This document shows positions 11,666-25,318 of a DNA stretch of 64,000 nucleotides, one piece after another; within the stretch, counting starts at the first letter, position 1; the number at the start of each line of letters is the position of its first letter. Under the pieces are notes generated by a model. The model was not told the DNA's origin and did not search any database. It saw nothing but the letters and a program-made list of their open reading frames with translations. This DNA is from Paragonimus skrjabini miyazakii (taxonomy: Eukaryota > Platyhelminthes > Trematoda > Plagiorchiida > Troglotrematidae): positions 1 through 64,000 of the forward strand of contig JTDE01021483.1 in the NCBI GenBank assembly GCA_014338405.1, given 5' to 3'. The position numbers and the translations under genes are program-made.

Positions 11666-14600
11666 ACATACGTACATAAGCACTGAAATGACTGACGTGA
11701 AGCACACTTCGTTGTGTGAAAATAGAACTGTGGGACTCACCTTTGCTTAGTGCAAAGTTAGATTTTTCAAATGATATTTTTCAGTCGTACTCCAAAACCA
11801 ATCTTCTGCCTTGACACATGGAAGTGCTTTTTCAAAACCTCATGTCCTTTTTAAACTGCTATGCTTATTGGCAGTAACATGTATGGCCTATCTACAAAGT
11901 GAACACTTTAGCTGTTCAGTATCTTTCACTGAGCTTCATTGAAACCAATTTTTGTCGTTTCAATTTAGTTTTGATAACTCACTGTTTGTGACAAGATAAA
12001 ATGATTAGGAACAATTTCCCACCATTGGGTCTTATACGGCCTATTGGTGAGTGTTTTTCATTGTCAACCGACATTAACCCCGGGAATAGTAACCTTTAGG
12101 TAACTGAATATGACTACTCACCACTTCCGTTAACATCTTCTGCATTTCTCAAAGCCGTCTCTTCCAAAAAGTAATGACGTTTCATAAAGTCAAAATGCGT
12201 GAAATCCTTTGGCATTCACTTCCTAAGATATGGCTTTGCGATTGTCTGGTGTCTAAATAGCTGTTTTGGTCAAACATTGTTGACATGTTTTATAAATCTG
12301 TACAAACCCAAACTGCCAATAATTTTGTGTATTATGTCCCTTTTCCACTGTCATCTCTTTACTCTCCCACAAGCTTTGCTTTACTCCATTTTGTGCATTT
12401 TTTGTGCATATTTTGAATACCTACGTCCAGCTTGTCATAGGAAGCCCCAAAGGATTTAACATATATACATACTTAACATTACATAACTGTATGGTATTCT
12501 GTCGTTGGCATGAACCTCTGAAGTGCGGTTGTCAAGCATGGGGATGAAAAAGACTGACTCATAGTTAAATAGTTTTCATGTTTACGATCCATCTGACATT
12601 GTGCTGTTCCTTCTTGATTACTTTTTTATAGCGCGCTTAGCGTACTTATTCTTCAGAACCATTCCCCATTATATTAATTGTTTTCGTTAGTTTCGGTGTA
12701 AGATGTTATTTGACTTTGAACCAGTGATCAGCTGTGTTTTTTCAAACATAGAATACAACTAGTTTGCATGAGTACCTTATTCTCTACGTTTTATTGATGT
12801 AAAGCTTTTGAATGATTCCACTTTAATTCATATTCCTGTAAGATTCATTAGGAGTCTGCTGGATACTAAGTAATGGTTATTTATTTTCTTACGGTTCAAC
12901 GCTGGTGTCATGACCGCCGTTTGTTGCAGAACACTCTGTGTGCATGTGCGTTTGCGGGTTATCCTCTGTGGTATGAACTAGTGGCTGGTCATTGCGGTGT
13001 ATTATAGCCCTCATAACACCTTGCATAACTACAGTTAGGTTTTAGAAAGAAACGAATTTCCAGAAGGTTAACATAAACTGTAATTTTACAGACTGCGGAT
13101 TGGGTTCTGATCCATGCAAGTTAGGATTGTCTTAACTGGGTATTACATTACTTTCGCGAGTACGTTTTTAAAAGAAATATATACAATTTGGTGAATAAAA
13201 TCGAAGAAACGCTTGGTTTAGGATCATTCAAATATTTTGTAGATAGTTCATCCACAGTATTAATTAAGTTATTTGGTTCTGAAAGCGCTTCCTCAATAAA
13301 TGAGTCAAATCTGAAAATATTATATCAAGTATGAACACAAAAATTAGTCAGGTAACAGTTCAGAAGTCTCTGTTATAACTCGACCGATTAGACAGTCACT
13401 GAAGTTGTCGAATCGTCCTACCAATATTTCTCACCACTTGAACACCTCCGGTTTTTTAGTTTTCCGACAGCTGAAAAATATGTGGTTATGTTAGGAGGTA
13501 TGTGGTAGTGACCCGCCTTGAAAGCCGAGTTATCGGCCCTTGCTTATTCCTCAGAAGTTGTGGTGAACGTTAGTCCTTTGCTCTCCTAAACCAAATAGTG
13601 ATGACCCGTTTGTATTCTGCACAGATGGCTGAGCAACCTGAGGATTATCCACAGGCTGTTTTGACTTCCATTTTAACCTCAGTAATTTGGGGGTGCCTAG
13701 TGTATATTCAGTGAAGCACTGACCAACACACTTATCTCAAAATAGCCGTGAGTAGGGCTTACTTTATTTTGTGATATGACTGTATGTTTGAACTAAACTT
13801 TCAAGAACACAATATTTTGTACAGTGTTATGCTGGCATTATTTTCCAGGTGACTTATTTAAACACAAAAGCGAAGATTACTTGTGAGTAGTATTCAGCTC
13901 GCAGCAGACCTTAGAAGTTTAATTTGTCAGCTTTCGCATTTTTAATGCTATGTCGCACACAATGTCACGCGTGAGCTAGTTACTCTTAGCAGTAGCCGCG
14001 CAAGCTAAGATAAAACCCACGACCGTGCCGTTTATGGTTATATATCGCTACTGTTCTGCCATAGCGTGTGGCTTTGGTAGTTTTCGGTTCGGTTTATCAA
14101 ACAAGAGAGCAAAATTTAACAATGGGCACTTCACAGGGAAGTCATTTGTAGTAACGCTAAAGAGCAACAACAATTTGATTAACACTCGCTTTAAGCTAAT
14201 AATCCTGTGCAAATTGGGGCGTTCTGCCTCACGTAAGTTCTGAGAAAATAATATTAGATTTCGTGGGCCGTGTACTTTCTGCGTTCTGATTATGTTTCCC
14301 GGCTGAACGGACTGTTGAGAATAGGTTGTTGGACCTGTATTTTAAGTTTTATTTTGACGGATCTGAAGTAAACTTTTACACATCAGAAGTGCCACTACAC
14401 AACTGGAAATATCTTCCTTACTACTAACTGGACGACGACCACTCTTGATAAATAAAAAAGATATCTCGTTAGAATGCATTACAGAAAATTAATTATACAC
14501 AAAACTATGGGAAACAGCCACTGCAAGTAACATTGTTGCACCAGATAGATATTTTACCATTGAGCTAAGGCGCTGGTCAAACATTAGCCTATCACACGGA

Positions 14601-16120
14601 CGTCCACTGTTTTGGGAACAAATCTGCGCTACTTCCCAGCTGAAAAACCCCAACGTTTTTGGAGTACTTTAACGCACAGTTTGAGAGAACTGAAAGACGT
14701 TATACGTAACGGTGATAGGGAAGACGAGAAAATTCATCAGTGTGCTGTAGACGATCAGTATTAAAATTAGCTACCGATATAGCAGATGTGCATCAAAGTG
14801 CAGAAGAGCAATTAACCACTGCCTCACTACAAGAAATTTAGATCAATCACTAAATAGAAGTGTGCTGTTATACTTGTAGATTCCAGTTGCATCTAGTTGT
14901 CAGGTTCCTTTCATTTAGTAAATTAACGGAGGTTAGAGGTTGATACGTACTCATATTCTAAACGGTCTTACAAGAAAACTTGAAACAGAATCAAACACGA
15001 AAACACCAGTAGAATGAACAATTTGCTTTAATTTTGCGAATACCACGGTCAGTATACACAGAAAAAAGTCCATGGAGTAAATATACACATGAGCCATTGG
15101 GCACATAAGACACAGTATTGAAGTCGGAACGGATGCATTGGAAATTCGACGTTAGTGTTCATAAGTAAACACAAAGAATCATCTTCAAGGAAGGTATATC
15201 AGAAGGGGACAAAGCATCAGTTGATATTGTCTATAAATAGGGTTTCCTGGGATCCATATTGACATGTTCCTCGCTTTTCCGATGAAAAAACCATAGTCGT
15301 GAAGTAGCTAAGGCATGGAAGTGCCCCTAGAATTTTTGTTCGAAAGAGATGGTGTGGTTTAGCCGGCAAACTAACTGCAGATGTTCGATGCTTCTACGAG
15401 ATGTTATATTGACTGTTTGATTAAGTGGACTAAACAGACTGGTTGGCAGTCAGAACCTTTACCCTCATGTCCACATGCTTGAACTTCTTCTGTGTGCGTT
15501 AATGTTTTTAAATTAATGGTGGACCGTAATATTCCAGTTATGTAATGCTCCAGTCCATGCATAGTCTATCCAGAGAGATTAGCCGCACTGTCAAAAATCA
15601 AAGTTTTGGAATGATCTTTTTGCTTCCAACCTTGGTTCTAACCCCTTAAAAAACATACAATGTGTACCACCTTGTCAAGCATATGTAAATGTCAAGTTGT
15701 GCAGAACGATAACTGATTGTGAGGTTGCTTCAAAGTGAGCATGGGGGAGTTTGCGCTGAGAAGTACAATGCATACTTGTTGAAAGTATTTAGACTTGATG
15801 TTTTGAAAAACCGAAGCCACATAGCAAAAGCACATCGTGCCACCCTTTTGCACAATACGGGAGCAGCGGGTAGTTTTATCATTTTGCGGCAGCTTTTTAT
15901 TCTCTGTAAATAGGTCATTTTTAATAAGAGCTGTTCACACGTAACGTATTCTGCTTTTTTCTTATAGTATCATTACAAAAATGTTTATTACCGGTTTGCC
16001 TCTTAGAAGGACAGGGTGACCGTATACGTTTATCGGGGGGGGGTGTTTGTGCTAAAAAGACAAACATTTTCTCAGATGGCTAGAAGTTTGGTTCAGTATA
16101 ACAAACATCTGTACAATATA
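11666..16120. other. intron sequence, nothing recognised
   Basis: About 4.4 kb of AT-rich sequence without recognisable coding, RNA or repeat signals. A tRNA-like A box occurs on the minus strand near 14553-14580 without a convincing partner. Confidence 0.4.
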
Positions 16121-16129
16121 GAGGAAATC

Positions 16130-16280
16130 CAGCTGCGAAAAACCTGGACTTCGGTTGCATTCGAATCAGCGAGAGAAACAACATGTCCAAACGCGACAAA
16201 TGCTCCACCAACTGAGCTACGAAGTCACGCTGGAAGCTAAGAAATCTCACATTTGGACTTAGTCACCCATCCAACCAAAT
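16130..16280 (-). repeat. tRNA-like SINE, copy 1
   Basis: On the minus strand, 16225-16148 forms a 78-nt tRNA-like unit: ACTTCG and CGAAGT ends that pair, an A-box/D-arm 'TAGCTCAGTTGGTGGAGC' and a B-box 'GATTCGAATGC'. The leader 'AAGTCCAAATGTGAGATTT' is shared with the copies at 19.8 and 59.9 kb, so this is a dispersed repeat and not a single tRNA gene. Confidence 0.6.
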
Positions 16281-16289
16281 GTGAAATAT

Positions 16290-19200
16290 GAAATCCACCA
16301 AATGACCCAGCCGACTGCTAGGCAGGGTTATCAGATCAGTTCACACTGGAATCCACGAACGCCACCAACGTACAGTAGATAAATTACACGAACGTGGAAA
16401 GTGAGAATGTCCTATGAAATTTGAAGTAACTTGACGTGACTATTTTTCCTCCCCTAAAATTAATAATGTGGAAACTTTTTAGAGGCAAAATAGAAACTTG
16501 TTTTGACAGCATGTAGATGAATCATGAAAACTCAAAAATAAGTGGACCGATCAAAACGCGTTTGATCTGTCGATTACTACAAAAGGTGTTCTACCACTGT
16601 GAGCTGCGTCACAGTTTCTCTAAACTGAACAATTTCAGCCACGTTCTTGACAGCCCCCGTGATTTTCATTTACGGTTTAGCGTTTTTGAATTGCTATTAA
16701 TATGAACGATCCTCATCTGAGTTCGCCAGACAGACTGGGTAAAGAGCTCAGTGTACGACTCAGTTACTTTTTCGCACAGTTCTTGCGAGATAACGCGTCT
16801 GAACAGATTCAAATAAGTAACCATGTATGAACTAACGAGTGCATACCGAATCAGTATGAACAAGAAATTGCCATATATCACGTGGATTATTACTGGTATG
16901 CAGAAGGTGATAGGAAAAATTTGTGCGTCAGTTTCAGTTTTTATTTGACTTTGTTAATTTGAAGTAATACAATTTCAATGCTTGAATTCTAGTGATAACT
17001 GGTTGAGGAATCTTACCTGTGCAAACTAATCCCTAGGTGTTCTAGTGAACTCATTATGACGGGGGAGGATAAACAATCAATCAGTCATAGATGTGAGATT
17101 TTTTCAAATCACAGATCATCAGATCATATGATAACAAATGCGCTACGAGATTGCCAGCTGTTCTTCCTGGTGGCACAAATCTAGGCGAAGTTCAGCATTT
17201 TTATGATAACATCTTTGCTGTTTTCAAACCACTGGTATATGTGAGGGCAACTATGAACATATCTAAACAGCTGATACAGCCGAAATAATTGAAACATGTC
17301 GACTAAATGTGTGTAAAGAAAAGTGGATTCATGAACAACAGATTTTAAATGAATATTCAGGACAATGGGTTGGCAGAATACATGCGTTTATTGAGCATAT
17401 CATTGTTCGGAATAGTGTAAAAAATTCACTTCATGAGCTAAACTTAATTTTACTTAGTGGTTGAGAGAACCTTCTAGGATTTAATCGAAAAGTGTTTCAG
17501 GACTTTCAAAGACTAGTTGAACTGTTAGGTTGACTCGAATCAACTATGATGCTGCTAAAGCTTGAGTGAATCAACTGAGAATTTCTGCCAGATAAATAAA
17601 CGTGGGAGCAGAATTTGAAAGATTTGATCTGTGCCACGTTTTTGGTAGGCATCAACACGTTTACATATCTAGCTTGTGAAGTAATCGAGGGCTTTCCATT
17701 GCCATTTTATTATTTATGATGAAGCCCTTAATCTGATTAACTTCCACAAATTTTCTTTGTTTTTGATACACAATTTTGTAATCCAACGCCGACAACTGCG
17801 CAATCTTTCAACTTATCCTTCTATACGTATTTACGGATGTCTAGCTTGCATGTTCAGATATCGGTTACGGGGATCCATAGTTGTAAAAAGTAAAGAGATT
17901 GGAATGGTCCAAAAAATTGATCAGTTAATAACCAACGCCGGAACTGCTATCTGAATCGGAACGGAAGCCGCATCAGTTTTAAATTTTGATTAATCTATAC
18001 TTCATGCATGTATGAATTACAAATGTGGCTTCTATCGGCCTAAGATGGTTTGGTTCAAGTATTGAGCACAACGAAATCTGAAGTATGTTCACCTTCTGTC
18101 AACTCTAATTCATAACTGTCCACTAGTGAACAAAACTGTATGCATATGATATCGATTACTTAAACTTGACTGGCTACAGGCTATCAAGTGCAGAAAACAA
18201 GATATTCCCCATATTTCCCACCTAACCGAACAACCAATCCGGGAACAACTCCCACTCGATTATGGGAAACGTTTGAAAGTGCAACTCTCAATGCGCTCAG
18301 CTCATAAACACTAGTCCTGGAATTAAAATCCTAACCCAATCGATTGTATGCTCTCACAACAGTGAGACAAGAGGCTAACTGTTCTTCTTTGCTGAATTTT
18401 TTTGTGGATGTGAATTTTACGGGCCTACGTGATGGGTTTTTATTTCATAATTGATCCGATTACAGATACTTATTATGGTTGATGTTTAGGTTGGAATTGT
18501 CTTTACGACTGTGTGTTTAACTGAACTTATTAACTGATCAAAAGTGTCACACTGTACAAATACTTATTGTGATCTATAAAGGTTTCAGCTACTCACGGTC
18601 CGGATAAAAAAAATTCAGCCTTGTGTTAAAAGGTTCTGGGTTTCCTTCTGGTTTCACTAAAACTACGTGTCCTCCGTCTATGCCATAGACTTAATATGTT
18701 CACTCATCGTTACTTTTACGCACTCGTGACTGGTAAGTCGTTTAATTCATAATAATCTGTAGTGTGTTTTCTTAGAATCCGTTGATTGTGGTATGTTTTA
18801 GTTTGGTGTGTCCAAAGGTGTTCAGGTGAAAACCGACATTAGCTATAGATTATAGCCGGATGAAGCATGGATTACAGATGGGTTGGCAAATGAGCTGGCT
18901 TAATTTCCGAAAACCGACTACCGGTGTTTTATTTTGAAATGCTTCTAAGCAATGGAAACTTTAGGCGGTAATCAGAACAGTTTTGACTTCTATTGGGGTA
19001 CAACTTTCCAGCTAGTTTGAGAAAAAAACGTGTTGAACAGATGTTTTATGTCACCTTCACATTGAGTCAATACAGTTATGAAAGAAGGTAGATTGAGATA
19101 TCGGAGTCATATTGCACACCACTCATCCTTCTGGATACAAGGTTGATTTAGGCCCCATAGTAGAGGTCATTTGTATTTTTGGGTGCTGGTTAATGAGAAG

Positions 19201-19755
19201 TGGATAATTCGAAGCATGGAAAGTTGCAAGTTCTGAAGGAACCGTTTTGTGAACAACATATTGAATTGCTCTACCTACTTGTTCTTGATTTGGAAGCTAC
19301 CGAAATCTGCTATCTGATTGCATTCAGTTGAGTGGTCGGAATCTTGTAGACCAGTTGATATGAGTTCGACACGTCTGCCCGACGATTGTTCTGAACAAGA
19401 TTTAACAGGTGATTGGCGTTATGCCTGTGGTTTTGATCTTAGCTGCATGGTACACTTTAATTTGTTAATGCAGTTGTTTGATCGCTGGATTCACTTATTC
19501 TACTACAATACAGCGACAAGTAGAATACCCTACATTCATCAAGCAGTCGTTAACAGGTACCTTGTCAATAAGGCTGATTTTGCGCGTGGATCTGGCTGCG
19601 AACCACGCCTTCGTTGATGTCGCTGGAACTGTTTGTCCCCTTTAGCAGTGCAAACGGTTGTATACCTGTTCACTGGCTGTCTCGTTTTCAAAAGGATGAG
19701 ATTATTAAGGTGTTTTTTCTGATACAGCAGACTTTTGGTGAACTTCGTATGACAC
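16290..19755. other. intron sequence, nothing recognised
   Basis: AT-rich sequence with only short frames. I see no domain, no repeat family shared with the rest of the window and no convincing exon. Confidence 0.4.
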
Positions 19756-19759
19756 GCTG

Positions 19760-19920
19760 ATTTTGGTGGTTAACTGAGTCCAAATGTGAAACTTCCGAGC
19801 TCCCAGCATGGCTTCGTAGCTCAGTTGGCAGACTGCTTGTCCCTTTTAGGAATGTTGTTTCTGTCGTTGATTCAAATCCAGCCGAAGCTCTTGTCTTTCA
19901 TAATTGGGTCTCATCTAAAT
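19760..19920 (+). repeat. tRNA-like SINE, copy 2
   Basis: The 78-nt unit 19811-19888 begins GCTTCG and ends CGAAGC, which pair. It has an A box 'TAGCTCAGTTGGCAGAC' and a B box 'GATTCAAATCC'. The leader (from about 19766) and a tail 'TTTCATAATTGGGTCTCATCTA' match the copy at 59.9 kb. A canonical anticodon arm is not evident, so this is a tRNA-derived retroposon and not a working tRNA. Confidence 0.62.
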
Positions 19921-19929
19921 TAGGAAATC

Positions 19930-21250
19930 TGTCACATTACTTATAAGTACTGCACCAGACTGTCTGTCATAGCCGGTTTTGATTCTGGATAGTAATACTC
20001 TTATTACTTGTACTTTGTTGACTGAAGTGAACGTCGCCAATAACGGACGTCAATATCTTGTTTCGTTTTATCATACAGACATAGTATATTCATGATCGTA
20101 GTTTGATTGCCATATCCATATCAGAAGAAAGGTGACACGGCACGATTACTATTATAGTGTCTGTCATAGTGTTAGTAATGTTTATTAATAATACTGTTAG
20201 CAAACTGAATTAGAAAAAAAAGTGAAAGCAAGATAAATGTATTCATGATTCTGTGGAAATGAGTTTCACAAAATTTATCATTTTAACGTTTTGTCCCCGC
20301 AGAACCACATGGTTCCAAATCTGACAGGCAACAACACAGAACGGTGTGTGCATGCATCATTTTCCAGTTATTACTCGCTGTTCTGGAAAGTGTCACTTCT
20401 TTAGCTATAGAAATGAAGTACTTAGGTTGATGTAATCAGTTCGTGTCCATCAATTATGTACTCGAAAATGAACCTGCCCAATACCGAAAGCAGCCCAGAT
20501 ACATTCACATCGCTTAGTCCAACGGTTCCAACAGAGTGAATTATACCAGTGAGATTCTGCTGTCATCTAATTTGGGGAAACGGTTTGCTAGCCGCAATGT
20601 TTTTATAGTGTTTATGTAATACAGTGCACACCATGGTTGAATGCACATTTATCAACAATAACAATCTAAAATATGAAGCGAAAATTTTCTACTGCATGAT
20701 ATATCTCCTCAGGTCATTCCTCAGTATGATGTAAGATATAAACAACAATGGAGTTTAGTTATAGAACAAAGAAGAAAAGGTAGATATTTTGAAACAGGTA
20801 AACAAAATGTGCTACACCAACCAAGGTTCACACACTGCACATGTAGTGCACCATGACCAAATCCTCACCATAGTAAATTGTGATGTAGAGCTTTTTCTGT
20901 ACACGCAGTGAGGACACCATTTCGTGAATGTTATAACCTCTGCAAATCATAGCAACCCCTTGTTGTCTGTGATCTTAAAAGTGCATAACACTTCAGCCCA
21001 CTTGACTAAAGGCCGGTAGAGTAGAAGATGACGAGCAACTGACGACGCTCTTTGCAGTCCTTTGTTAGATTCACATCTACTTACGTCGTCTCGTTGCATT
21101 CAATCTTGTCTTTAATCTACACACCGAGTGTAACTGTCTCTCTGTTCTTTCAGTGTCCTGTCAAGGCAAACACCCATATGCGAATTCACGAGTACAGTAC
21201 GATTTGGCGTGTAAAAGAACTGGTGTCTTAACTGATACAGTCGACGACCG
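19930..21250. other. intron sequence, nothing recognised
   Basis: AT-rich non-coding sequence. No motif or repeat shared with other parts of the window was found. Confidence 0.4.
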
Positions 21251-21254
21251 GATA

Positions 21255-21690
21255 GTGGAGATGATCAGAGTCATCAAATCGCCAGTGGTTCTCGCTGATA
21301 CTTAATTGCCATACAACTAGAGAGCATAAAAAAAACTTAACCAGGGGAAAACAGAATAAAAAGAGGTCCAATTATTATAGAACACAGCGTTTATGCTTAA
21401 TCATTCAACATCAAGATGGCCACATCTTGCACTCTACCGAGCTATAAATGAAAGTAAGGCGTCATCAGCAAGAAAACTTCAGTACGGTTTTCATTTTTCC
21501 ATATTATCAAGCAAACTCATTTCACAGACGATTCAGCTGAACAATAACTATATTCACATCACGAATCCAGTTTACAGCAATCTTACTTGGCACCCTCAGC
21601 CACCGACTTTGTCAGTTGCTTCAGCCCAAAAGACAAATCCGATCTACGGTGGCCAATCTCTCGGTGAGCAAATTCATTCCTTGTTAGGGA
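21255..21690 (-). mobile_element. RTE-like LINE 3' UTR fragment (subfamily B)
   Basis: This stretch aligns by eye with the 3' UTR of the copies at 11.0 kb and 27.9 kb. Shared blocks include 'CAGTGGTTCTCGCTGATACTTAATTGCCATACAAC', 'AAGTAAGGCGTCATCAGCAAGA' and 'CGATCTACGGTGGCCAA' (plus-strand sense). It lacks most of the coding C-terminus. The 145-codon plus-strand frame across it (21393-21830) is a chance frame in repeat sequence. Confidence 0.62.
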
Positions 21691-21914
21691 ATCTAGTTTC
21701 CTGGCCTAAACCGCCTCCCTTCTCTGGAAAACGATTTCATTCAACCAGAATGGGCGGAAATGTCCCGCACAGTCGAGAGGTAACCTTTGCTGAGGTTTTT
21801 TTATTACTTGTTTTACCCTTATTCCGCTAGGCTCATAGGTGGCCTAATGACCACCAACTACTATTTTTGGCAGCTGTCCCTCGATCTTCTGATTCAAGAG
21901 TGTTTGTAGTTCAC

Positions 21915-22197
21915 TATGCCTCATTTAAATGCGTGGACACATTTGGATCATATGGCAGTTAGTTACAGGTGGCACCACTCTGTTAAGGACTGTCGGACCT
22001 TTTGGAGCAACCACCTGGACTCGCACCATGCCGTTGTGCGTGCCCGTTTTGTTTTATCATTTGCCCAGAGGACATACGCTCGTAAATGCAAGGTGTTTTA
22101 CTGGCATTCGAGCGATGAGGATGTAAAGAACGCTTACCAAAAGGCGTTGGTGAAGAGGTTACCCAGTTCGAGTCAGATGAAGGATCCTAATGAACAC
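21915..22197 (+). mobile_element. RTE-like LINE endonuclease fragment, cut by an assembly gap
   Basis: The frame reads 'WTHLDHMAVSYRWHHSVKDCRTFWSNHLDSHHAVVRARFVLSFAQRTYARKCKVFYWHSSDEDVKNAYQKAL'. 'T.LDHIAVS.RW..S..DCR.FW....DSDHA.VRAR' is the C-terminal part of the endonuclease of trematode RTE-like elements, with the catalytic SDH box present as 'SHH'. The same segment occurs in the larger copy near 56256-56440. The reading frame is open to the gap at 22198, so this copy may be less decayed than the others. Confidence 0.78.
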
Positions 22198-22297
22198 NNN
22201 NNNNNNNNNNNNNNNNNNNNNNNNNNNNNNNNNNNNNNNNNNNNNNNNNNNNNNNNNNNNNNNNNNNNNNNNNNNNNNNNNNNNNNNNNNNNNNNNN
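22198..22297. other. assembly gap (100 N)
   Basis: Exactly 100 undetermined bases, the usual placeholder for a scaffold gap of unknown length. It cuts the RTE-like endonuclease fragment, and the sequence beyond does not continue the LINE frame. Confidence 0.99.
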
Positions 22298-22449
22298 AAA
22301 TCAATGCGCTATTGAGTTTAAATGTCTCTTGACCTGACTTGAGCAATGCAGTTTAAAAGATGTCAGTACACAAAATCCAGTAGAGTAGATTGTGGTACGC
22401 ACAATTAGTGTAATCGTTCGTTTCACTTAATGCAGTTTCGCAATCAGAT

Positions 22450-22565
22450 AAATGTTCTATCCAGCCTCTTTCGAAACGAAGCACTATTCTTGAATTTCGG
22501 TCCCGTTAGAGCTCGTCAATAATACATATCCTTGCTGCAATCAGGATCCACACTCGCATGAATTC
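22450..22565 (-). repeat. hammerhead-ribozyme SINE, degraded 3' fragment (copy H6)
   Basis: On the minus strand, positions 22524-22482 read in order 'TTGACGA', a GCTCT/AACG/GGGAC stem-II region, 'GAAA', 'TTCAAGAA' and 'TAGTGC'. This is the same layout as the intact copies, but the conserved CUGA box has become UUGA and stem II is damaged. Neither the tRNA-like head nor the full tail is present. Confidence 0.6.
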
Positions 22566-25070
22566 GTCATCTTAACAACTTCACTGTTGATCTTACATCA
22601 AGCACCAGCGAATTATCACGTCTGAACACCCGACCACATTTGACTGTGAATAATACTCCTGTTACTCACTCATGTCCGAAGTAAGCGAAGAAACTGTCGT
22701 GTAAGCTTCAATCAATAACATCAAAACCTGATCTTTTCTGGCATTTTTAACTCACAGCTTCCATTACAATTGCACTACTGGTAGGTCTAAACAAGAATGG
22801 AAATCGGGTCTAGTACTAAAGAGGCTGGATGTAAGGTCTGCTTGAACGCAATGTTTCATTCGAAATTGCGTGGTGTACGAGTTGAGCCAATCAAATCTCG
22901 ATCAATCATGATTTGTTGATGTGTTCTACTTATGAAAGCGATGTTAACAGATAGCATATTCTGAATTACACAGAAAGAATTATTGCTACCACATCCAGGC
23001 ACACTTTGTCAATTTGATGAAGCCTATAGCAAACAGATTAGAAGCAATTAGGGAAACTGCATAATAGTATCATGTTTACCTGCGATCACCACTTTTAAGA
23101 GGTGGTTTTATGAAGTTGTTTTTCGTAGGTTTCCTTCTCCATCTGTCTGGCTACACCAACTCAGTTTGTGTTTGGGTAGAATTCTACTATTAGATTTGTT
23201 CCCGATCTCCTCTTCAATTGTTAAACAATATTTTTGAAAACAAGAATTGAAGGCAGTTAATACCTCTTTGGTTAAGGTATTTGGATGTTTAAATTTTGGA
23301 TCTTTTTTCTAAAGAAATCGAATTTTGAACACGTAAACTAATTAGGAGTGCAAATCCAATTATGATGCATCTAAGTAGCTGGTATGTTGATCGTCTCTCA
23401 AACGTTTTCAATTAAACTGCGCAAAATCTCTACCAAACCACGGACACAGTTGATAAACCTAACTGCTTTTCATTTATTAACACGGATTCTCAAACCATAC
23501 CATAATGCTCCACAATCCAACATATTGGCACAGAACCTTGTTCTAATCAGAGTTGATCAGGTTGCATCAGTGAACTCTGTTCCATTGTTCGATGTGTTAA
23601 ATCCTTTGTCTGGTGTTTGAAATCGTTCCGTATATTCTCACGTTTACTCGGGCGTTTTACCCACAGTCGCGTTCTCTCATGTCTTTCACCCCATTTTACG
23701 GTTGTATGCCAGTCTTTTTAAGCCTGTACTTTAAGCGCTAGGTTTGTACGCTGTTCACTTGTTCGTTTATCTAAGGTGATTGATGTCCCTCAGTCTGGCC
23801 TAGTTTTTCTAAACGCTTTATGGCTTGTGACACATTTTTCGACAGAACGCTGTCCGTTTGCTTTCGCCCACTCCACAACGTACACAGTTAATGTGTCCTC
23901 TGGTCAGTATCTCGTCAGGTGCTTAAACCACTACGTGGGGGTTGTCCCAACCCTTATCTGTCCAGCCGCCCTCGTAATAAAGACAATTAATGAAGTTGAA
24001 AAACGCGGAGCTTTTTACTTCGTTGTCTTTTTGTTTACTTTTTTTCTTCCGTTCTTTTCGTTTGTGGTGATCATTTATATGTAAATGCAGTTGGTCCGGC
24101 TCAACGGATGAGCATAGCTGAAAATTCACCTATCAGTTGCATTAAAACTACGTATGCCTTTATCCTACTTGGCTTATACAACACTTTATTCGTGTTCGGC
24201 TTTTCATCCTATCTGACAACAGATTTATCGAAACGCATCATTTTGATGCGTATGTTTAATCTGTCATTCTAGGCAACATTATGCCTACTTTATGATCTAC
24301 ATCACCTGCGACTGAACACTTATGGCTATCTTTTTTTAACGAAACCTGATTAAGGACATCGGTTACTTGTTGACACAATTTTATGTCTATCGTGCCCATT
24401 CAGATTCACTTCAGATGGGTTACTTACCTATTATTCTCATCACAGTTTGACACCTTTCTGCAAGTCGCTTCAAGCGATTACCTCGATTCAGACAAAATAT
24501 GTGAACAAGCTGTCTCTCACGTGACGCTCGCGATGACCACAAATGATACAACTTTATTAAAACATCCGTTTAAGTCAATGCTTCGTAACTACGTGGATGT
24601 GGTTTTTTTGAATGCTAGTTTGGAATCGTTTAACCCCGTTAGATATACCGATAATTCTCCAACCGGTACACGAAGAGACTAGACCACAGAAGTGTTAAGG
24701 TTTTCACGAACTGCATTGGAGTGGTAGTTGTTAAGCTTTCTGTTTTGCAGATGCAAAACGTGAAAACGAAAACAACTTCGCACATCTGACCCGTCACATT
24801 TGATCAGAATTCCGTCTGACCCATTTCGATTAATGTATTACCTACAGAGTATAGTCGCCTGCAAACCATTACTTGAATTCCTTTGCCCGTGTTCGCCTAG
24901 CAGGTTTAATGAGATCGGAGATCTCGACCTGTCTAGGAAGTCCTAATCGCGGGGTTATCGATTGGAGCTGATAGACAGTAACTGTGTCTCCATCTCGAGA
25001 CGATCGGGCAACCTGATCATTAGTCACAAGCGAAAGTGGTTGAGCGTTCACATATGATAATTCGGTCGTG
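22566..25070. other. intron sequence, nothing recognised
   Basis: Mostly AT-rich non-coding sequence. Around 23640-24130 the composition is pyrimidine-rich on the plus strand, with an AATAAA at about 23975. This might be the tail of a solo LTR, but I see no matching terminus and no second copy. Confidence 0.35.
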
Positions 25071-25074
25071 CCTA

Positions 25075-25318
25075 ACGTGAGGTCAATGGCGCAGTGGTAA
25101 ACACGGTTGCCTCATGAACAGCGTGGCCGTGATCCCAGTCCCGGCGGTGGCGAGGATATGCACTACTGATGTGCTCTGATGAGAACGAAATTTGAATCTA
25201 GTGCTTCTTTTCGAAAGGGGCCGATTGGAAAGTCTATGGGGATGCGACAGCTGCGATCAATTGTGGGTGATGTTCAACTTGAGATTAACCAAATCTCCGA
25301 CTACTCATTAGTAATTAG
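25075..25318 (+). repeat. hammerhead-ribozyme SINE, copy H1
   Basis: The copy starts with a tRNA-like head ('TGGCGCAGTGGTAA' A box, degenerate B box near 25131-25141). The hammerhead region is 25161-25203: CACTA, CTGATGT (last core A changed), GCTCT-GATG-AGAAC, GAAA, TTTGAATC, TAGTG. It ends with the family tail 'GCGATCAATTGTGGGTGATGTTCAA' and 'CTCCGACTACTCATTAG'. Stem I still pairs perfectly, but the core change should weaken or abolish cleavage. Confidence 0.75.

Noticed and set aside
19811..19888. Possible functional tRNA gene
   Set aside because: The ends pair and the A and B boxes are present, but a canonical anticodon arm is missing, and leader and tail are shared with other loci, as in a SINE.
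21393..21830. 145-codon plus-strand ORF
   Set aside because: It covers an RTE-like 3' UTR fragment shared with two other loci, so it is not a gene.
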